Source of the DNA: Helicobacteraceae bacterium
Lineage (GTDB): Bacteria > Campylobacterota > Campylobacteria > Campylobacterales > Helicobacteraceae
Length of the DNA: 42,882 nucleotides
Assembly: GCA_900770765.1 (NCBI GenBank)
Contig: CAAGLK010000064.1
Location: 1 to 42,882 of the forward strand
Direction: 5' to 3'
The notes beneath the pieces are model-generated. The model made no database searches, was not told the origin of the DNA, and saw only the letters and a list, made by a program, of their open reading frames with translations. Positions 40,686 through 42,882 of the stretch are shown piece by piece (position 1 is the stretch's first letter; each line of letters starts with the position of its first letter). A program made the translations under genes and the position numbers.

Positions 40686-41456
40686 ATGTTAAACGCAAAA
40701 TTATTTTCAAGTGTGCTAATAGCTGGGGCATTACTTAGTGGATGTGTAACTACGAGTTTAAAGGTGACTTCAAAAATGACGCAAAGCATATTTGTAGAGC
40801 CTGTAGCAGCTAGTAAAAAGCTAATTTTCTTAAGCGTAAAAAACACAAGCGGACATGATGTAAATTTAGAAGGGAAATTGCGAGAAGCACTTAGAAATAA
40901 AGGCTACACTTTCGTAGATGACCCAAAGCAAGCCACTTATATTTTAAGCACAAATGTTTTATATTGTGATGAAAAGCGAGAAAACAACGCCGCAGTAGGT
41001 GCAGCAATTGGTGCGGCAACAGGAGCTGGGGTTGGCGTGTATAATTATGATTCTGTAACAGGAGGTGTAGTTAGCACAGGTGTTGGTGCTTTAGCTGGTG
41101 GGTTAGTTGGCAAATTAACAGAAGATACAATTTGGCAAATGCAAGTTGACATTAACATAAGACAAAAAGCAGATGGTAAAGTGCTAGCAAGTAGTGGAAG
41201 CGTAGCAGGACAAGCGCAAGTTAATGATGGAAAAAGAGCAGGATTCTTAAATACATTTAGCGGTCCTGTAAGAGGGCAAAATGTAGGCTCACTGCAAAGT
41301 AATCAAGTAAATACACAATCACAAATTTATGAAAAAGATTATATAGAGCATCAAACAATAATTTTCGCAGAGGCGGTAAAATGGGGGCTAGAATTACCAG
41401 AAGCTACACCTATTTTAGAAAATAGAATCGCTTCTCAAGTGGCTGGATTATTTTAA
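40686..41456 (+). CDS. TraT-family outer membrane lipoprotein
   Basis: TraT proteins are exposed outer-membrane lipoproteins, first known from F plasmids for surface exclusion and serum resistance. A lipoprotein signal ends in LLSGC (C20). The mature part matches TraT along its length: TSKMTQSIFVEPV, VFLQIKNTS-like IFLSVKNTSG, LREALRNKGY, a glycine-zipper region (AAVGAAIGAATGAGVG, GALAGGLVGKL), YEKDY, and the end ENRIASQVAGLF. At 256 aa it fits the family. No conjugation gene is nearby, so here it is a chromosomal protein of unknown role, perhaps in serum resistance or envelope function. Confidence 0.9.
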   Translation: MLNAKLFSSVLIAGALLSGCVTTSLKVTSKMTQSIFVEPVAASKKLIFLSVKNTSGHDVNLEGKLREALRNKGYTFVDDPKQATYILSTNVLYCDEKRENNAAVGAAIGAATGAGVGVYNYDSVTGGVVSTGVGALAGGLVGKLTEDTIWQMQVDINIRQKADGKVLASSGSVAGQAQVNDGKRAGFLNTFSGPVRGQNVGSLQSNQVNTQSQIYEKDYIEHQTIIFAEAVKWGLELPEATPILENRIASQVAGLF

Positions 41457-41464
41457 ATTTTTAT

Positions 41465-41492
41465 AAGGTGGAATCCTTTTAGATTCCGCCTT
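41465..41492. terminator. hairpin between convergent traT-like and purB genes
   Basis: AAGGTGGAATC and GATTCCGCCTT form an 11-bp stem with one G-U pair around a 6-nt loop (CTTTTA). It lies exactly between two convergent stop codons, so it can serve both. There is no strong U tract on either side. Confidence 0.65.
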
Positions 41493-41495
41493 AAT

Positions 41496-42824
41496 CTACT
41501 TAAACACTCTCTTAAATATAGAATCCACGCTTTTTGTATAGTAGCTAAACTCAAAACACTCTTTAATAGCCGCCTCTCCAATGAGTCCTACAAGCTCGGC
41601 ATCATTTAGCAAATATTGTAAATACAAGCTTTCGCCTTTTTCATTAACTGCTGCCTTGCCTTCTTGTAAATCTGCCCAGACTTTCATCGCATTTCTTTGC
41701 ACGATTTTATACGCATCCTCTCGACTCACGCCCTTTTTAGGCAGCTCAAGCAAGATTCGCTGTGAAAACACTAAGCCACCTGTTAGATTAAGATTTTTCA
41801 TCATATTTTTAGGATACACCACAAGTTTTTCTAATAAGCCGCTTAATCTAGCAAGCATAAAATCAGTTGTGATAAAGCCATCTGGCAGGATAAATCGCTC
41901 CACGCTACTATGGCTAATATCGCGCTCGTGCCATAACGCGACATTCTCCATAGCAGGAATCGCATAAGAGCGGATAATGCGACATAACCCCGTGATATTC
42001 TCACTTAGCACGGGATTTCGCTTATGTGGCATAGCCGAGCTTCCCTTTTGCCCTACTTCAAAATACTCTTCTACTTCATAGACCTCTGTGCGTTGCAAAT
42101 GCCGAATCTCAACGGCGATTTTTTCACAACTGCTAGCTAAAAGTGCTAATTCACTCATAAGCCTAGCATAGCGGTCTCGCTGAATCACTTGATTACTCGC
42201 TGGCGCTGCTTTTAGTCCTAAATATTCACACACTAATTCTTCTAACTCCATAGGCGTATGCGCTAGATTCCCCATCGCACCGCTTAGTTGCCCTACGCTT
42301 ATTGTTTCAAGTGCGGATTCTAAGCCCTTTAAATGCCGCCCAATTTCATCGTACCAAATAGCTAGCACAAGTCCAAAGGTGATAGGCTCTCCGTGAATCC
42401 CGTGGCTTCGCCCCACCATTAGCGTATCTTTATGCTCGTAAGCGCGGACTTTTATCACGCTTTGCAGTCGCTTCACGCCATCTATAATAAGTTTCAAAGA
42501 ATCCCGCATTTGCAACGCCACCGCCGTATCAATGCAATCACTTGAAGTTATACCATAATGCACCCAGCGGGATTCCTCACCCAAGCTCTCCGCCACGCTT
42601 GTCGTAAAGGCGATTAAATCGTGCTTCGTAACTTTTTCAATTTCATCAATGCGCGCTATGTCAAATTTCGCATTTTTGCAGATTTTCTCACGATCGCTAT
42701 CTGGGATTAGCCCTAGCTTATTCCAGCCACGAACTAATGCCTTTTCTACCTCTAGCCATGCGCTATACTTTGCCTCTATGCTCCATAGATTTTTCATCTC
42801 ACTTCTTGCGTATCGCTCGACCAT
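41496..42824 (-). CDS. purB: adenylosuccinate lyase
   Basis: PurB cleaves SAICAR and adenylosuccinate in purine synthesis. The fumarase/ASL signature GSSAMPHKRNPVLSEN, the catalytic His segment GRSHGIHGEP and TSSDCIDTA are clear. The 442 aa are the short bacterial form. AAGGAGTAAAA precedes the ATG. The remaining 58 bases at the window edge are upstream DNA with no further gene. Confidence 0.98.
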   Translation of the reverse strand: MVERYARSEMKNLWSIEAKYSAWLEVEKALVRGWNKLGLIPDSDREKICKNAKFDIARIDEIEKVTKHDLIAFTTSVAESLGEESRWVHYGITSSDCIDTAVALQMRDSLKLIIDGVKRLQSVIKVRAYEHKDTLMVGRSHGIHGEPITFGLVLAIWYDEIGRHLKGLESALETISVGQLSGAMGNLAHTPMELEELVCEYLGLKAAPASNQVIQRDRYARLMSELALLASSCEKIAVEIRHLQRTEVYEVEEYFEVGQKGSSAMPHKRNPVLSENITGLCRIIRSYAIPAMENVALWHERDISHSSVERFILPDGFITTDFMLARLSGLLEKLVVYPKNMMKNLNLTGGLVFSQRILLELPKKGVSREDAYKIVQRNAMKVWADLQEGKAAVNEKGESLYLQYLLNDAELVGLIGEAAIKECFEFSYYTKSVDSIFKRVFK

Positions 42825-42882
42825 TTTTACTCCTTGTATAATTCTCTCGTTTTTAGTAGTATTTAAGCCCTTCGTTTTACTC

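Overview
The window is AT-rich chromosomal DNA from a member of the Campylobacterota, most likely an enterohepatic-type Helicobacter. The evidence is gene order and protein type. fliR–ABC ATPase–tsf–rpsB is an order I recall from Campylobacter jejuni. cheY–prmA–ftsH–PSD-like–pssA is an order I recall from H. pylori. HydD/HydE-type hydrogenase maturation genes, PglA/PglC-type glycan enzymes and Tlp-type chemoreceptors fit as well. Unlike H. pylori, this organism keeps arginine (argB), histidine (hisH, hisA, a PHP histidinol phosphatase) and leucine (leuA) biosynthesis genes. A selC tRNA shows that it makes selenocysteine. The species cannot be fixed from this sequence.

Layout. 1-326: palindromic dispersed repeats, no gene. 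327-4.6 kb (-): purN, a small coiled-coil protein, a DHH phosphoesterase, flhA. 4.7-5.0 kb (+): rpsO. 5.07-8.9 kb (-): two chemoreceptors with different sensor domains and nearly the same signalling domain. 9.0-12.3 kb (-): fliR, an ABC ATPase, tsf, rpsB. 12.5-13.9 kb (-): a secreted DUF5666-like protein and a 2-hydroxyacid dehydrogenase. 14.0-14.9 kb (+): argB. 14.9-21.25 kb (-): a FapA/DUF342 protein, a bacteriohemerythrin, a very long FtsK, tRNA-Sec. 21.4-22.9 kb (+): an EF-hand protein with no signal peptide. 22.9-24.2 kb (-): histidinol phosphatase and a hotdog thioesterase. 24.2-26.3 kb (+): a PglA-PglC fusion. 26.3-26.6 kb: repeats. 26.6-29.7 kb (-): tRNA-Glu, hydE, hydD, pdxJ. 29.8-41.5 kb (+): exonuclease, PDC-domain membrane protein, hisH, hisA, cheY, prmA, ftsH, PSD-like protein, pssA, leu leader peptide, leuA, msrP, msrQ, TraT-like lipoprotein. 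41.5-42.8 kb (-): purB.

Most of the window is housekeeping, so the new material lies in fine structure. (1) The glycosyltransferase PglA and the phosphoglycosyltransferase PglC are joined in one reading frame. The roughly 90-residue linker is a translated copy of the dispersed palindromic repeat, and a second copy follows the gene, so the PglC part lies between 44-bp perfect direct repeats. (2) ftsK starts just after selC and has no ATG, GTG or TTG start after the tRNA; an ATT with a well-placed Shine-Dalgarno is the best start. (3) A 26-codon leucine-rich leader ORF overlaps the pssA stop and precedes leuA. (4) The word GGAATC/GATTCC is roughly ten times over-represented in all frames and both orientations. 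(5) A 25-bp A/T tract and a 13-bp T tract lie in upstream regions of a chemoreceptor and a TraT-like lipoprotein and may be phase-variable. (6) Three GCTTAACAA direct repeats overlap a promoter. I see no CRISPR array, prophage, IS transposase or defence island.
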